Shown here: positions 43,522 through 55,288 of the stretch, piece by piece
Position numbering within the stretch: the first letter of the stretch is position 1
How the letters are laid out: every line of letters starts with the position of its first letter
Source: Zarea fungicola
Taxonomy: Eukaryota; Ascomycota; Sordariomycetes; Hypocreales; Cordycipitaceae
DNA: 64,000 nt
Direction of reading: 5' to 3'
Assembly: GCA_900169235.1 (NCBI GenBank)
Contig: FWCC01000322.1
Location: 1-64,000, forward strand
Program-made: the position numbers and the translations under genes
The notes under the pieces: model-generated
Told to the model about the DNA's origin: nothing
The model's input: the letters and a program-made list of their open reading frames with translations, nothing else
Databases searched by the model: none

Positions 43522-46500
43522 ATGTATCAGGGTGGTGGTCAAAGACATGTCTCTAACAACGACCCGAACCGGCCCTTTCAGGTGCCTCCACCTCCGCCGC
43601 CACTATCATCGCCTCCTATGGCTGGACCACAAATGGGAGGCATGATGAACGTGCCTCCTCCACCGCCGCGATACCCTCCAGGAACCGCGACTGGTGTCAT
43701 GATACCGCCGCCCCCGGGTCCTCCGCCAGGCAGCGCCCTCGCCCAGCAGCAGCAATCACAGCAGCCGACATGGCACGGCAACTACGGTCGCATGTACGAC
43801 GGCCGATCGGGCTTCAGTCTTCCCCCGCCACCGCCGTCCGCGACGTCCCAGCACCAGCCCTACAACCCGAAGCTACATGCCCAGATGGCTGTGCGACAGC
43901 AATCCATGCCGATGCCTCCCCCGCCTCCGCCGAGCGACGCCATGAGCGCGACTTATATTCCAAGCGCCAACCCGTACGGCGAGGGAGTCGGCATACCTGG
44001 CTTCGGCGGCGAGGACCTTCTAGCCTTGGATGCTGCCGCCCTGGGGCTGTCGAGGTCCGAGAACGGCTCCGCGACGATGCTTGATGATCCCGCTGCAAGA
44101 GAAAAAATGTACCATAGTGCCGCCGTACAGGCTAGAGGCCTCTCTGCCTCGTCCAGCATGGCCAGCGCCGGGCTGATTCCACCGGATTTGATAGACCAGT
44201 GGCCGCTGGAAACGGTTCTTCACTGGTTGGTGCAAAACATGTTTTCCAGAGACTGGCAAGAGACCTTTCGCGCCCTGAATCTGCATGGACGACAGTTCCT
44301 CGAGCTCGGCGACCCCTACTTTCGCGGGAATAATAGCTATATGCATCAGCATGTCTACCCCCAGCTCGCGCAAGAGGTCACAAACCGGGGTGGCCAATGG
44401 AACCAGCAAGCAGAACGCGACGAGGGAAAGCGCATGAGGCGTCTGATTCGAATCATTGTGATAGGCAAACCTGTGGACCCGTCCAAATCTCACGGTAGAC
44501 AGGACTCTACTAATAGTGGGCAAAGTACTACGCTGCACAGCGCCGGTACTGACCCGTCTGATTCTCCCAGTGTAGGCCTCATTCCTACGCCTTGTATTTT
44601 ACTATGACCCGTAAATGCTAACAGCTGCCCAACTAGACCCCTCTTAACGCTCCTGGGCCTGGCTTCGCAGCCAGACGCTTCTCGCAAACGAGATCGACCA
44701 CCATGCCGACCTTGACCAGTGGGACAATGTCCAGCTCAGAGAGTGGCCATCGTCTTGCTCTGAAATTGTCTGAGAGTGATACCGGCCGGTCTGCAAACTC
44801 GGCCATGAAAAATGCATTAGGCGAAGGGCCCCATTTCCGTGTCACAACGCAGCGCTCTGATAGTCCAAGTGCAACCGGCAGCCCTGCTCCACAGCAAAAC
44901 ATGTTTACTTCCTCCAGTATGAGCGCGTCTCCCAGCTCTACCAAATTTGGCCACCGCTCAAGACAGAGTATAGATTCTACCTCTTCCAATGCTGCGATTT
45001 ACGGTTCTGGTATCCCAGCTGATGCAGCCAACATGTTCAATCGAGGAATGAATATTGGAGAAATTGTTGGCGGTCGCACCGTCGATGGCCGCACTAGCCA
45101 ATCTCCGAATGAGGCGGGTGAGCGCTCTGCAGGCACAGAGCCAGGCTCGGCAAAGGATTCAAAGAACTTTCTCAGCTTTCTGTCTCGTAAGAAGAAGCAG
45201 CGGGAGGAAGGTGCCATGCCGTCACCTGAAGAGAGCGATTATCAACACTCGGACAGCGCTGTCAAGCCGCCGTCTGCACTCGGAATCCGCGAGATGCGTA
45301 TGAGCGAGACGAAACTGGACCAGCACGCCAACTACGACCTACTGAAGACCACTGCATCCAGCAAGCCAGTGAGGGTATTTGTTTTGGCAACGTTTGACTC
45401 GTGGAATTTTCGAATGTGTGACATCACCACCACATCGACTGCATCAGATATCCGAAGAACAATTGGCCTAAACTTGGGATTAAGCAATTACGCCAATACC
45501 CGGCTCTTTGCAACAGAACTCGGACAATTCCACCACAACGAAGCACTGGGAGACGAACAGATTGTCTCTCTGAAAGAGGTGCAATCCAAGACGGGGAGGA
45601 CGCTAAAGTTTTTCGTTGACAACCGGGGAAATGCCAACGGTGCTGCTAGACCTGATACAGCCATGCTAACACCGAACAATCTGCCTCCCGGCATGGATGA
45701 GGAGGCGTATGAGAAGCTGAATGGCGGGCGCAAACGCTCCATTTCATCGCCACCAACGTCAAGGACGAATGACCCAGCGGAAAACAAGCCCGACGAACAG
45801 CCGCTATCACCAGAAGCCATTCAGTATCGGGCCGAAATGGAACGCAAGCAGCGAGAGTATCTGGAGAAGCGCAAGCAGGCCAACAAAAAGGAGAGTCCCA
45901 ATACATCGGAAGGAGCAGGCGGGTTCGGCATTGTTGGGCGAAACGTCGACTTTGATCAGCCGCGAGAATCACCCTTTGAGGACCGTAAGCACTCTGATCA
46001 CCTATATCCACAGCGGAAACCACCGGCACCACCGAGTGACCCATCAGCCACCCTGATCAAGGCCAATTCACTGAGCAGAAAACCCGGACACAACATGCGC
46101 CATTCTGCGGGCAGTTCCGACGGATTCCCCAGCCCCAGGCGCCTGGTCACGTCGCATACGGATCCTCAGGATGTCTCGAAGAGCCGTCAGGCTAGTGGCC
46201 AGTCGCTGAATGCATCTAGCGGTATCGGCGGCGCTTTAGCAAGCATGGGCCGTCATATGGGTGCCATTGGCCAGTCCACTGCCAATGGACCACGCTCGGC
46301 TTCCAGCAACGCAGCCTTGCAGTCAGGTGGCTCTGCAAGTGGTGTCCAGCGCTCAGGTAAGATGGGATCACCGAATAGTACAAGGAAAGAAGCCGGGTCA
46401 GACGTAGCTCAGGCATCTGGAAGCTCGCGTAATATGACGTGGAGCCCAGGCAACATGTCGTTTGCAGTGCCTGACTATTCTCCCGGCGGGACGCCGGTTG

Positions 46501-48578
46501 TGAAGCCAAAGGGCGCTCAGGCTGATGCGAAACCACAAGGTGTAGGAATGCAAACATCCTCCTCTTCCGAGCTGAGCCCCAGCACGCTCGCTCCAAAATC
46601 CTTTGACTGGAGTACGGCAACTGATAATTCGACGCAATCTACGTTATCCAGCAATAGAGACTCTCACAAGAGCTCAGAGGTCAGTTTCTCCACGGCGACG
46701 ATAGCAAGGTCCTCTGCCGCTCCAGCAGACGGTAGCGATGACTCGGACGACGATCTATTTGTGATTAAGCCGAAAGGATGGGACAAGGGTAAGAATCAGG
46801 CTGGACGCAGCAGCCTGCGGGCTTCAGACTCTCAGAGCAAACGATCAAGTATCATGGGGAATACACAGCGTTCAAAGAGCAAGGTACTCTCGGTATCGTT
46901 TCAATCCCCTCCGCAGGCCGGTACTCCAACCGATGTTACGGATGACCCTAGAAGTGCTGGCAGTTCTCGACGCACGCCGACAACCCCGGCATCAAGCACA
47001 TGGGATTCAGATGACAAGGTGTCGCGGCGCAAATCATTTATTGAAAAGGACGTGTGGGCCAATCGTCCTCCTACTGACGCACTGCTCAACAACCTTGACG
47101 ACTTCTTCCCCAACCTTGATCTTGATGAGCCTGTGCTAGAGGACAGTGTTGCAATGACAGCCTCGCCTATCGCCACCGACGTCGAGGGATCTGGTCGCCA
47201 GCGCAGCGCGTCCAACAATTTGGGTGGTGATGAGCCTCCCCCGATGCCAGCGGCTATTCCGCCGTCAAGACAGCCGTCGCTCTATGGAGATGGGGATACG
47301 CTAGGATCGGACGAGTCGACGCTCAAGGCATCTGACCGGCCTCTGTCCTCACAGGGTGGCGGATCGAAGAACCTGCGACGGTCAGGTGGACTAGGCAGAA
47401 TGAAGTCCATCAGAGAAGTGGCACGCGGAGCGCATGAAGCCAATAAGAGATTCACAACCATGTCGCAAAGCGCGGGCAAGAACAATTCGAATCTGCTGCG
47501 GCGAAAGAGCACCAAGATGTTTAATGCCAATATTGTGCAAATCCGACCAGACCAGCGCGGCAGCGTCGCGATGCCGCACGGCGTACCGGACACGGCGCTC
47601 AAGCGACAAACCACGTTTCGCTGGTTCAAGGGTCAGCTGATTGGCAAGGGCACGTACGGTCGTGTGTACCTTGGTATGAATGCAACCACGGGAGAATTTC
47701 TGGCTGTCAAGGAGGTGGAGGTGAATGCCAAGGCGGCCGGTGGTGACAAGAACAAGATGCGGGAGATGGTTGCTGCGCTGGATCAGGAGATTGACACGAT
47801 GCAGCATCTGGATCACATCAACATTGTGCAGTACCTGGGTTGCGAGCGCAAGGAGACGAGCATCAGCATCTTTCTCGAGTATATTTCCGGTGGCAGCATC
47901 GGGTCATGCTTGCGGAAGCACGGCCGATTCGAGGAGTCGGTGGTGTCGTCGCTGACGCGGCAGACGCTGTCGGGGCTGGCGTATCTCCATCGCGAAGGCA
48001 TCCTGCACCGCGATCTCAAGGCTGACAACATCCTGCTGGATCTTGACGGCACGTGCAAGATTAGCGATTTTGGCATCTCGAAGAAGACGGACAACATCTA
48101 CGGCAATGACAAGACGAATAACATGCAAGGGTCGGTGTTTTGGATGGCGCCCGAGGTGATTCGGTCGCAAGGGGAGGGATACAGCGCCAAGGTGGACATT
48201 TGGAGTCTGGGGTGCGTGGTACTGGAGATGTTTGCTGGCCGGCGTCCGTGGAGCAACGAAGAAGCGGTGGGAGCCATTTACAAGATTGCCAATGGAGAGA
48301 TTCCGCCGATTCCCAAAGATGTGGAGGAGTCGATTCCACCATTGGCGGTGGCATTTATGGCGGATTGTTTCCAAGTGTAAGTGTTTTTCCCTTGTGTTTT
48401 TGACACGTGTGTGTATGTATGTGTGAAAGAAAAAGGGCTGACAATGAATAGTAATCCCTCGGAACGACCCACGGCAGAAGTCATGCTCTCACAACATCCA
48501 TTTAGCGAGTGGGATCCAAACTACAATTTCTATGATACGGAGCTGTATTCTAAAATCAAGGACTCTTACAAGTCTTAG
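43522..48578 (+). CDS. BCK1: Cell-wall-integrity MAPKKK, Bck1 type (1638 aa, three exons)
   Basis: Exons 43522-44571, 44637-48376 and 48452-48578. Intron 1 is GTAGGC...TGCTAAC...AACTAG, phase 0. Intron 2 is GTAAGT...GAATAG, phase 2. The N-terminus has proline runs (PPPPPPLSSPP). A SAM-like helical region follows (DQWPLETVLHWLVQNMFSRD, about residues 225-310), then a Ras-association-like block (RVFVLATFDSWNFRMCDITT) and a long Ser-rich linker. The kinase domain, about residues 1345-1620, has GKGTYGRV (from about 1354), Lys1375, HRDLKADN (1474-1481) and DFG (1494). Exon 3 adds the last kinase helix (NPSERPTAEVMLSQHPF). Bck1 acts between protein kinase C and the MAPKK Mkk1/2 in the cell-wall-integrity cascade. 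Confidence 0.95.
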
Positions 48579-49148
48579 GGACGAGGTGTGCGGAGGCGGG
48601 TATATTTTTTGCAACACAGACGAAGAGTGGGTGTGGCACAGCGTTGATTGTACATGCAGCCTGTATGTATACTCTGGTTTGTTTATTGGTTTTTGTTTTA
48701 TTGTATTTATTTTGGACAAAAAAGGCAGGAAAGCTGGGAATAACTCATATCGCAAATAATCCATTGTATTAGGAAACCTCGAAAGACTGTTTCATGTTCT
48801 TCTACGAAAGAAATATCCTCTGGCATAGGACAGGTTGGTTATAAGAGACAGTTTCATTGCTAGCTTAGAGTGGCGGTCGCAAACCTTGAGGTCTGGTCGC
48901 AAAAGCTCTAAAGTTCCTCGGTCTTCTAAAGCAATTCTCCTACTAGATCATGTTTCCTGGTAGCGGAAACCTTGCGCACACGAGAACCTTGACCTCGCCT
49001 TTCAGCTAATCGAGCGCTGTAAATTTCGTAACCAACATTTCCATTTTAGCTAAAAGTCCAGGGTTGCGAAGAAATAATTTGATTGATGGAGTGAAAAATG
49101 CTCAAGATATATTATTAAATACCGTGTACACTTCCTCGGCTAGTACAT
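48579..49148. other. Convergent 3' region of BCK1 and the S9 peptidase gene
   Basis: 570 bp between converging stops; no supported gene. Confidence 0.5.
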
Positions 49149-51185
49149 TCACTTGGCGGGCATATGCTCCTCCATCCAACTCACAAGACGATAGCAGAAG
49201 TCTATGTAAGCTGGAAACTTCCTTACTCCGTGACCCTCCCCGGGATACTGAACAAAAACAGATTTAGTTCCATGCTCGACGAGCGCGCGATGGAACTGAA
49301 GAGCTTGTGTTGGAGGGGTGCATCGGTCCTCAGAACCGCATATTTGAAGTGTTGGTGTCTTGCATCTTGACGCGAATAGCAGAGGGCTTCGCTGAACGTA
49401 CAAGCCATCCAAGGCATATGGTTTGCCATCGAGACCGAGAGAACAAAACTCGGGAATATTACAAGTCGTATGCATAGACACCCAGTCAGAAACAGGCGCA
49501 ATAGGGACAGAGGCTGCGAAACGAGTCGTTTGCGTAACCAGCCAAGTAGACACGTATCCGCCATAGCTACCGCCGCAAACACCAAGCCTCTTTGGATCAA
49601 CAACCCCCCTTTCAATTAGCGCATCAATACCAGACAGAAAGTCATTAGTATCTAAACCTCCCATATCTCCAAAGACTCTTTCAGCAAAGTCTTGTCCTCT
49701 TCCGGAAGAGCCTCGAGGGTTAGGAAATAACACGGCGTAGCCGCGAGCAACAAGAAGTGCAGTATGGCTGCCTCCAATCTGCCATTTGTTTCTAAAGGCC
49801 CATATCGGACCGCCATGTGCATAGAGCACTAGTGGGTATGGTTTCGAGCCTGTGTTTGGCAGTGCGAGAAGTCCCTCAATCTCAAGGCCATCAGGGGCCG
49901 TCCATCTCACTTCCTCAACAGGCCCAATCTTTGACCGAAGCCACGCACCGCCTTCATGGTCCAGTGTCGCAATGGTTCGGTATTCGCCCATATCTACAAT
50001 GCCAATTTCGGGATAGCGTGTCCAACTCTCACCAACAACTGCAAAAGAGTCCCCTGGCAGCAGACTTGCGTCTGGGTAATATGACCCACAGGTTTCTGCT
50101 GTGTCCCACAAAGTATGAGTTTTGTTATCTTGTACAGTAATGCTTCCAGCGACGGTTCGAAGTCCTCGGATGCCAATATAGAAGAGCTGCTCTTCATCTC
50201 GCCACTTCAACTGCGTGGTATCAACTCCACAAGTGTCAAGTTTACTGGCGGTACCTTTACTGGCATCAATCAGTAGCACATCTCCAGCCATTATGCCGCG
50301 GTCGCTGCAAACTCCCGCCAATACTGCGAGGCGGGCGCCGGAGGGTGATGCTGCTGGGACTGCAAGTTGTCTCTTCGCACGGTACACAATACGAATACGT
50401 TCAGTGCCGGGCCCTCCTTCTGTTTCTGTAGGCATCAAAGCCAAAGCCGCATCGTACCAAGCACCTTCTCCTGGCTGCGCCGAAACTACCGCTGCAACTT
50501 GACTAGGGCCGCACCAAGTTGCCTCCCAGACATTCAATCCCACTCTGCTTACACGTCTGAGCTCAGTCTTGATGGTGTCATAAATCCACAAAGATCGATA
50601 TGTGTCCGGTTTTGCTTCTCCTTCGACTTCTGGCATCCACTCGGGGATCGACTCTTCTGGCCCTACCCCTATGCCTCCAGAACCTTGAGCCCCGGCCTTT
50701 TCGGCACCGTCACCAGCAACGCCGATTAAAATTTCCGTACCATTCGGTGACCAGCTGATGTATTCAATGGTACCATCAATAGCGGCCGCTGGTTGAGCCT
50801 CTCCGAATTCACGATGTAGCAGGTACAATTGAGACCGGCCCTTCTGTACCCTGTCAGATAAAAAGGCTATTGCCTTTCCATCGGGAGACCACTTGGGGCA
50901 TCTGGCCTGCTGAGAGCCGCTTGTAAGAGCCCTGATCACCCCTGTCTTGACACTGGCTAGATAGATGTTGGAATTGGGAATCCCTGCAAGCTTTTCCCAC
51001 GTCCCACCAGTAAACACGACTTGATTGCCGTCAGGAGCAGCATCGATTTCCGCAGCAGAGAATGGCTTCCCGAACGCGGGAGCATGCAATTGATGGAAGT
51101 GTTCCTCTATTTCCTGCCAGAGGCATGTCTTCCTGACATCCCGGGCGTTGTGCGCCATGGCTTCCGATATTGGTGGCTGCGCCAT
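49149..51185 (-). CDS. S9 family (prolyl oligopeptidase fold) serine peptidase (678 aa)
   Basis: A single exon. The N-terminal half is a beta-propeller with SPDG/SPNG-type blades (CPKWSPDGKAIAFLSDR, YISWSPNGTEI). The C-terminal alpha/beta hydrolase has YAHGGP, NPRGSSGRG and GGSYGGY with Ser540. Asp620 (CGSEDRCTPP) and His652 (GEGHGVRKF) complete the triad. This layout fits the acylaminoacyl-peptidase/dipeptidyl-peptidase (S9C-like) group, which removes residues from short peptides. No signal peptide is present, so it is probably cytosolic. The start could also be Met10, nine codons later. Confidence 0.9.
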   Translation of the reverse strand: MAQPPISEAMAHNARDVRKTCLWQEIEEHFHQLHAPAFGKPFSAAEIDAAPDGNQVVFTGGTWEKLAGIPNSNIYLASVKTGVIRALTSGSQQARCPKWSPDGKAIAFLSDRVQKGRSQLYLLHREFGEAQPAAAIDGTIEYISWSPNGTEILIGVAGDGAEKAGAQGSGGIGVGPEESIPEWMPEVEGEAKPDTYRSLWIYDTIKTELRRVSRVGLNVWEATWCGPSQVAAVVSAQPGEGAWYDAALALMPTETEGGPGTERIRIVYRAKRQLAVPAASPSGARLAVLAGVCSDRGIMAGDVLLIDASKGTASKLDTCGVDTTQLKWRDEEQLFYIGIRGLRTVAGSITVQDNKTHTLWDTAETCGSYYPDASLLPGDSFAVVGESWTRYPEIGIVDMGEYRTIATLDHEGGAWLRSKIGPVEEVRWTAPDGLEIEGLLALPNTGSKPYPLVLYAHGGPIWAFRNKWQIGGSHTALLVARGYAVLFPNPRGSSGRGQDFAERVFGDMGGLDTNDFLSGIDALIERGVVDPKRLGVCGGSYGGYVSTWLVTQTTRFAASVPIAPVSDWVSMHTTCNIPEFCSLGLDGKPYALDGLYVQRSPLLFASRCKTPTLQICGSEDRCTPPTQALQFHRALVEHGTKSVFVQYPGEGHGVRKFPAYIDFCYRLVSWMEEHMPAK

Positions 51186-52111
51186 GCTGTACTAAAAAAG
51201 GTGAAAAAATACAAGGAGAGAAGGAATTGCTTGGTAGGTAATGCTGTCCTCACATGGTGGCGGCGGCTCCAAGTCTTTTTATAGACTTGGACAGAAAGAA
51301 ACAGTTTTACCCCGCATCCATCAACCAGCTAATACTATTAAGCTCGCGTGAGGTTCCAATAGTGTGTCACAATGCCCGATGACCAACATCGTTGAACCGC
51401 GAAAAATAGGTGGGTACGGATCAAGTTTCTGATTCCGTCTTCCGTCTCTTCTTTCATAACGCTGCGTTTTTTATTCCAGCTCCAATCGAATCTATGCTTT
51501 GGAGGAACATATAGATATAAAGGAAAGTAACAAGCCCATTACAGACTTAATTATTTTCGTAACTTGATGCAATTTTTCTGGAGGGCAAGTACCTGCAGAG
51601 ACGTGTGTATACATGGTCGTACATTCCGCTCATGTGATGAGTGTCGTTTAGCAGCGCAGAGAAGGACTAGCTTCCAGTTTGAGTAAATTGATTTGATAGT
51701 GATCCTGTAGCTTGGTACTCTACGCAGTCATGAATTCTGGCAGGTTCGTATTTGAACAGTGACGAGTTAGTTGGACTATTGAGAGTCTAATGAGGACGAA
51801 TGTAGAGTGGGTGGGTGGGTACGGCTAGAGGTCAGATCCGGCATCCGTCCTTCCTTTCATTTCATGTTCCAGAGTTAAAGCGGCACAGGAAGCCGCATTC
51901 TCCTGGACCTTGGCAAATTTATTGTTGAAGCAACAATTGTATTTGATATTGACAATTAATATCGAGAACTGACGACGAGGAAGATATCAGCTTTGGCAGT
52001 CTTGTGGTGTCATATGACGCAAAACAAAAGAAAACAAATCAAGCTGTTGGAAAAATCCCATTTTATTTGATTCTGAGATCATGACGGCTTTCCACGTCAT
52101 GTTTGGCTAGT
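51186..52111. other. 0.9-kb intergenic stretch, no gene seen
   Basis: Promoter of the S9 peptidase gene and 3' flank of the next gene; no supported frame. Confidence 0.45.
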
Positions 52112-52585
52112 TTATATGTATTCCTTTGAAACAACAGTCATATCCATGCACACCGTAACATCCCAGGTCGGCTTTACCAACTCCATGCGGGCAGTGACAT
52201 TCACATTCTTGCCATCCTCCTCCCACGACGTGTACTGGTGCGTCATCCAGAATTCGTACGACTGCGAGGTCTGGTTCCAGGCGTTCATCTTGATGTACAT
52301 CTTACTCGGGTTGTACGGAAGCTGGTGCTGGCACTCCACCCATTCACCGCGGAAGCCATATGCCAGGCAGTGAGCATCAAAGGTGTATGCCTTGGGCATG
52401 TAGTCGGCTGCTGCCGTCACAAATAGGTCCTGGCTGCACCCGGCCTTGCTGCAGTTTTGCTTCAGGCGTCTGACCTGCCATTTACCCAGGGCTCCCGGGC
52501 CGTCGGTGCCCTTGGCGAGAGTGGCGGGCGCCAGCACCAGAGAAGAGATGGCGAAAGACTGAAGAATGGTGTTGGCTTGATGCAT
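52112..52585 (-). CDS. Small secreted protein, unknown family (157 aa)
   Basis: The start is taken at the Met (52585) that gives MHQANTILQSFAISSLVLAP followed by ATLAKG, a signal peptide; the open frame extends further upstream but without such a feature. The mature part has five cysteines (NCSKAGC, AHCLAYG, VECQHQ, VTVCMD), one potential N-glycosylation site in AWNQTSQS and another in NVTARM, and an aromatic-rich beta-like pattern (YEFWMTHQYTSWEEDG). No catalytic motif or named family is recognised. It could be a secreted effector or surface protein. It is a single exon, transcribed away from the GH16 gene. Confidence 0.65.
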   Translation of the reverse strand: MHQANTILQSFAISSLVLAPATLAKGTDGPGALGKWQVRRLKQNCSKAGCSQDLFVTAAADYMPKAYTFDAHCLAYGFRGEWVECQHQLPYNPSKMYIKMNAWNQTSQSYEFWMTHQYTSWEEDGKNVNVTARMELVKPTWDVTVCMDMTVVSKEYI

Positions 52586-53444
52586 TGTGTAGTCGATGAT
52601 TGTGTTGGCTACGTAGAGGAGAGTTACCCTGGAGTCTGGGTACCGTGCGCAGTGTAGAGTGCGTGTGTGGTTATACATGTGCAAGCACCCTCCACAATTC
52701 TGTAGTGGGTGCCCATCACCATCGCGACTGTCTTGGCCTGTCGGTGCCTTTAGTGATCCCGCATAATGACGGGGTGCCGACGCCGACGCCAATACTGGCC
52801 TTTCGGTGTCTTTGTGAGCCAGGATAATGGCGGAGCGCCGAAGACAATAGCAAGGCTGATGGGCCTTGCTGCTCTTCTGCACATGGAGGCACTTTGCAAC
52901 CGTTTTCCCACCTGTGGATCTTCAGCGTCGAACCCAAGTCAAGAGCGCCGTGTTGCCCAGCTGAGGCGACAGAGCCTCTGCCAAGGCAAAGCCCGCCGAA
53001 GAGATGCCATTGTGGAAGACAGAGTAACTTTCAACAAGGCTAAAACTTTAGCTTGTATTATATCCCTGTCAATGCAGGCCAGACCTGTGCAACTGCCTGG
53101 TCCGACGCCTGCTACCAATGCTTCGCCAAGAACAAAGTTGACCAAGTTCCTAGCACCGGCCAGGACGCGATGCTATGTTCCTTTTGTCTCCGGAATTTCC
53201 TTGTTTTGTCGGAGCTGTCCTTTTATCTCGCAATGTGGATTGTGAAAAGGCTTTGATGATGGCGATAGTCGCTCCCCCACTTCTAACTCTGTCTGGGGGA
53301 GGTTCCAAGTGCGTCGTTTCTTGTCTTTAAGTTTGTACCTGCTCGTACCAACAGATGGATTTTTTTTGGCATCCCTTCTAATTAGTTTCATTAATGTACT
53401 AGTTCTCTCGGGAATATATTTCTCCCTTCTTCTTGTTTGTCACG
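52586..53444. other. 0.9-kb divergent region with an imperfect ~60-bp duplication
   Basis: Around 52738-52850, a unit GCCTGTCGGTGCCTTTAGTG... recurs as GCCTTTCGGTGTCTTTGTGA... about 61 bp later. No supported gene. Confidence 0.45.
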
Positions 53445-54617
53445 ATGCGCCCTTGCTCTGTGTACATGGGCGTAGCTTCATCTTTGACCTGGTCAGCTTC
53501 TGCCAAGGTTTACTCCCTTGCCGACACTTACAATGTAACCAACTTCTTCGACAAGTTTGACTTTTTTGAAGTATACAAATCCATTGTTTCTTCCTTCTCC
53601 GTGACTTATCTCAGTCTCTAACCTTGTCACAGAGTAAGTTTGGCACCGACGACAACAACAATGTTGATCCCACCAACGGCTACGTCAACTACAAGAACCG
53701 TAGCACAGCCTTTGCCAGCGGCCTTGTGCGGGAGTTAGATTCCGAGGTCTACATTGGCGTTGATCACACAAACATGAAATGGGGTGCCATTGGTGGTCGG
53801 CCGAGTGTGCGCCTTGAATCCAGGGACGACTACCATCGGGGACTCCTCATTGCTCGCTTCACCCATCTCCCCAAGAGCGTCTGCGGCGCCTGGCCTGCTT
53901 TGTGAGTGATTCAAGATATATTATCTTTGTATATTCTTGCTCTTGTTATAACTTTCATGTAGTTGGTCCTATGGAAAGACAGTTGGCTGGCCCAAGGCGG
54001 CGAGATTGACATTTACGAAGGCTGGAATCTGAATACCGAAAACCATCCCACCTTCCATACGGGCGAGATATCGGACGTCGGTCAGTGTATCCTCGACTTG
54101 GATGGCACTGGTTTAGTTCTTGAAGACAACTGTGCTCCGTCAAAGGGCAACACTGGCTGTAGTGTCGCCGATCAGAGCGGCCCGTGGGCCCTCGCAGAGG
54201 GCGGCATTTGTAAGTTTTCCATCTGCCCAGAGATTGGTTCTCTTCTAATCATGTTGCCAAATAGATGCTCTGGAGTGGACTCAGGATTACATGAAGATCT
54301 TCACGTTCCATTACAAGAGTGCCCCCGCCAACATTGACAGCCAGCACCCGGACACATCCACATGGGGCGAGCCAACGGCATATCTCAAGAACGACAGCTG
54401 CAACCTTGACAAGCACTTTGCTCCGCAAAAAATTATCCTCAACATTGATTTCTGCGGCGATGCGGCGGGAAATGCCATTCTTTGGAAGGAATGTCAAAGG
54501 AATACAGGCGTGGACTTCTGTGCCGCTTACGTCAAGAGGAACCCCGAGGCATTTAAGGATGTATATTTCAAGGTCCAGTCTATCCGCTACTTTGTCGAGG
54601 ATGGTTTTTCTCAATAA
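53445..54617 (+). pseudogene. GH16 endo-beta-1,3(4)-glucanase-like gene with a one-base frameshift
   Basis: Exons 53445-53570, 53633-53901, 53963-54209 and 54265-54617. All introns have good GT..AG ends (GTATAC/CACAG, GTGAGT/ATGTAG, GTAAGT/AATAG). Exon 1 may be a weak signal peptide, then YSLADTYNVTNFFDKFDFFE. Exon 2 has NGYVNYKNRSTAF and the WPA start of the active-site block. Exon 3 reads FWSYGKTVGWPK in one frame, but GGEIDIYEGWNLNTENHPTF in the next, so a base is missing near 53991-54000 (CCCAAGGCGGCGAG). The catalytic ExDxxE (EIDIYE) is intact. Exon 4 completes the fold (IILNIDFCGDAAG). The family cleaves beta-glucans of cell walls. A sequencing error is possible; as written the protein is truncated. 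Confidence 0.8.
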
Positions 54618-55288
54618 ACTGAATGAGAAATGATTCTGCTATAAATTTAAATACCTTTATTCAACCAATGACCACCATTAGTATAACGGCATCTACTTTA
54701 AGGTCACTCTTCATACGCTTACCCACTTTCCTCCTCAGTAATACTATCATCAGCGTCACATCGGCCGTTCCCATCACTGTTCGTGCTGATCTGGCCGCAG
54801 TGTAAATAACTAAAATAAAACCCTTCGTAGGAGATTGCCTTTCCATTCCGCTCTGGGGTGGCAAGTTTTATCATCTTTGCTACTGTTACAAATGCCAGCA
54901 TCAATGCTGCCCTGGCCGCCCCAGGTCGCTGCTGCTGTTGTTGTAAGTGAGACTTCGGTCAAATATTGCCTTGCCAAGTGGTCTACGCTGTAGCTGAGCG
55001 GATGCAAAGCAATTGTTACAGTCATCAAACGAACGTAGCCTTGAAATGATGTTGCCCTTGCGCATGCCCAACTCCGGCCTCTCACGACGCACGAGATTGG
55101 TGATTGCCTGGCCGAAATATGTGGTGAGCTTGCTCAGAAATGCCTCAAGAATCACTGGGTGCGATTTGTACTACTCTTGTTGCGAAATTTGTATCACGCT
55201 CAGGTGTTCTGGAACTTCCTCAGCCAACTTCTAGAGATTGCCTACTTTACAAGCGTCGTGTCTTGCACGCTTTGGGGGAATTACCAAT
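54618..55288. other. Convergent 3' region of GH16 and GH72 genes
   Basis: 0.7 kb between converging ends; no supported gene. Confidence 0.5.

Noticed and set aside
52586..52882. Upstream extension of the secreted protein frame
   Set aside because: The added 99 residues have no signal peptide or domain; the internal Met at 52585 gives a normal signal peptide.
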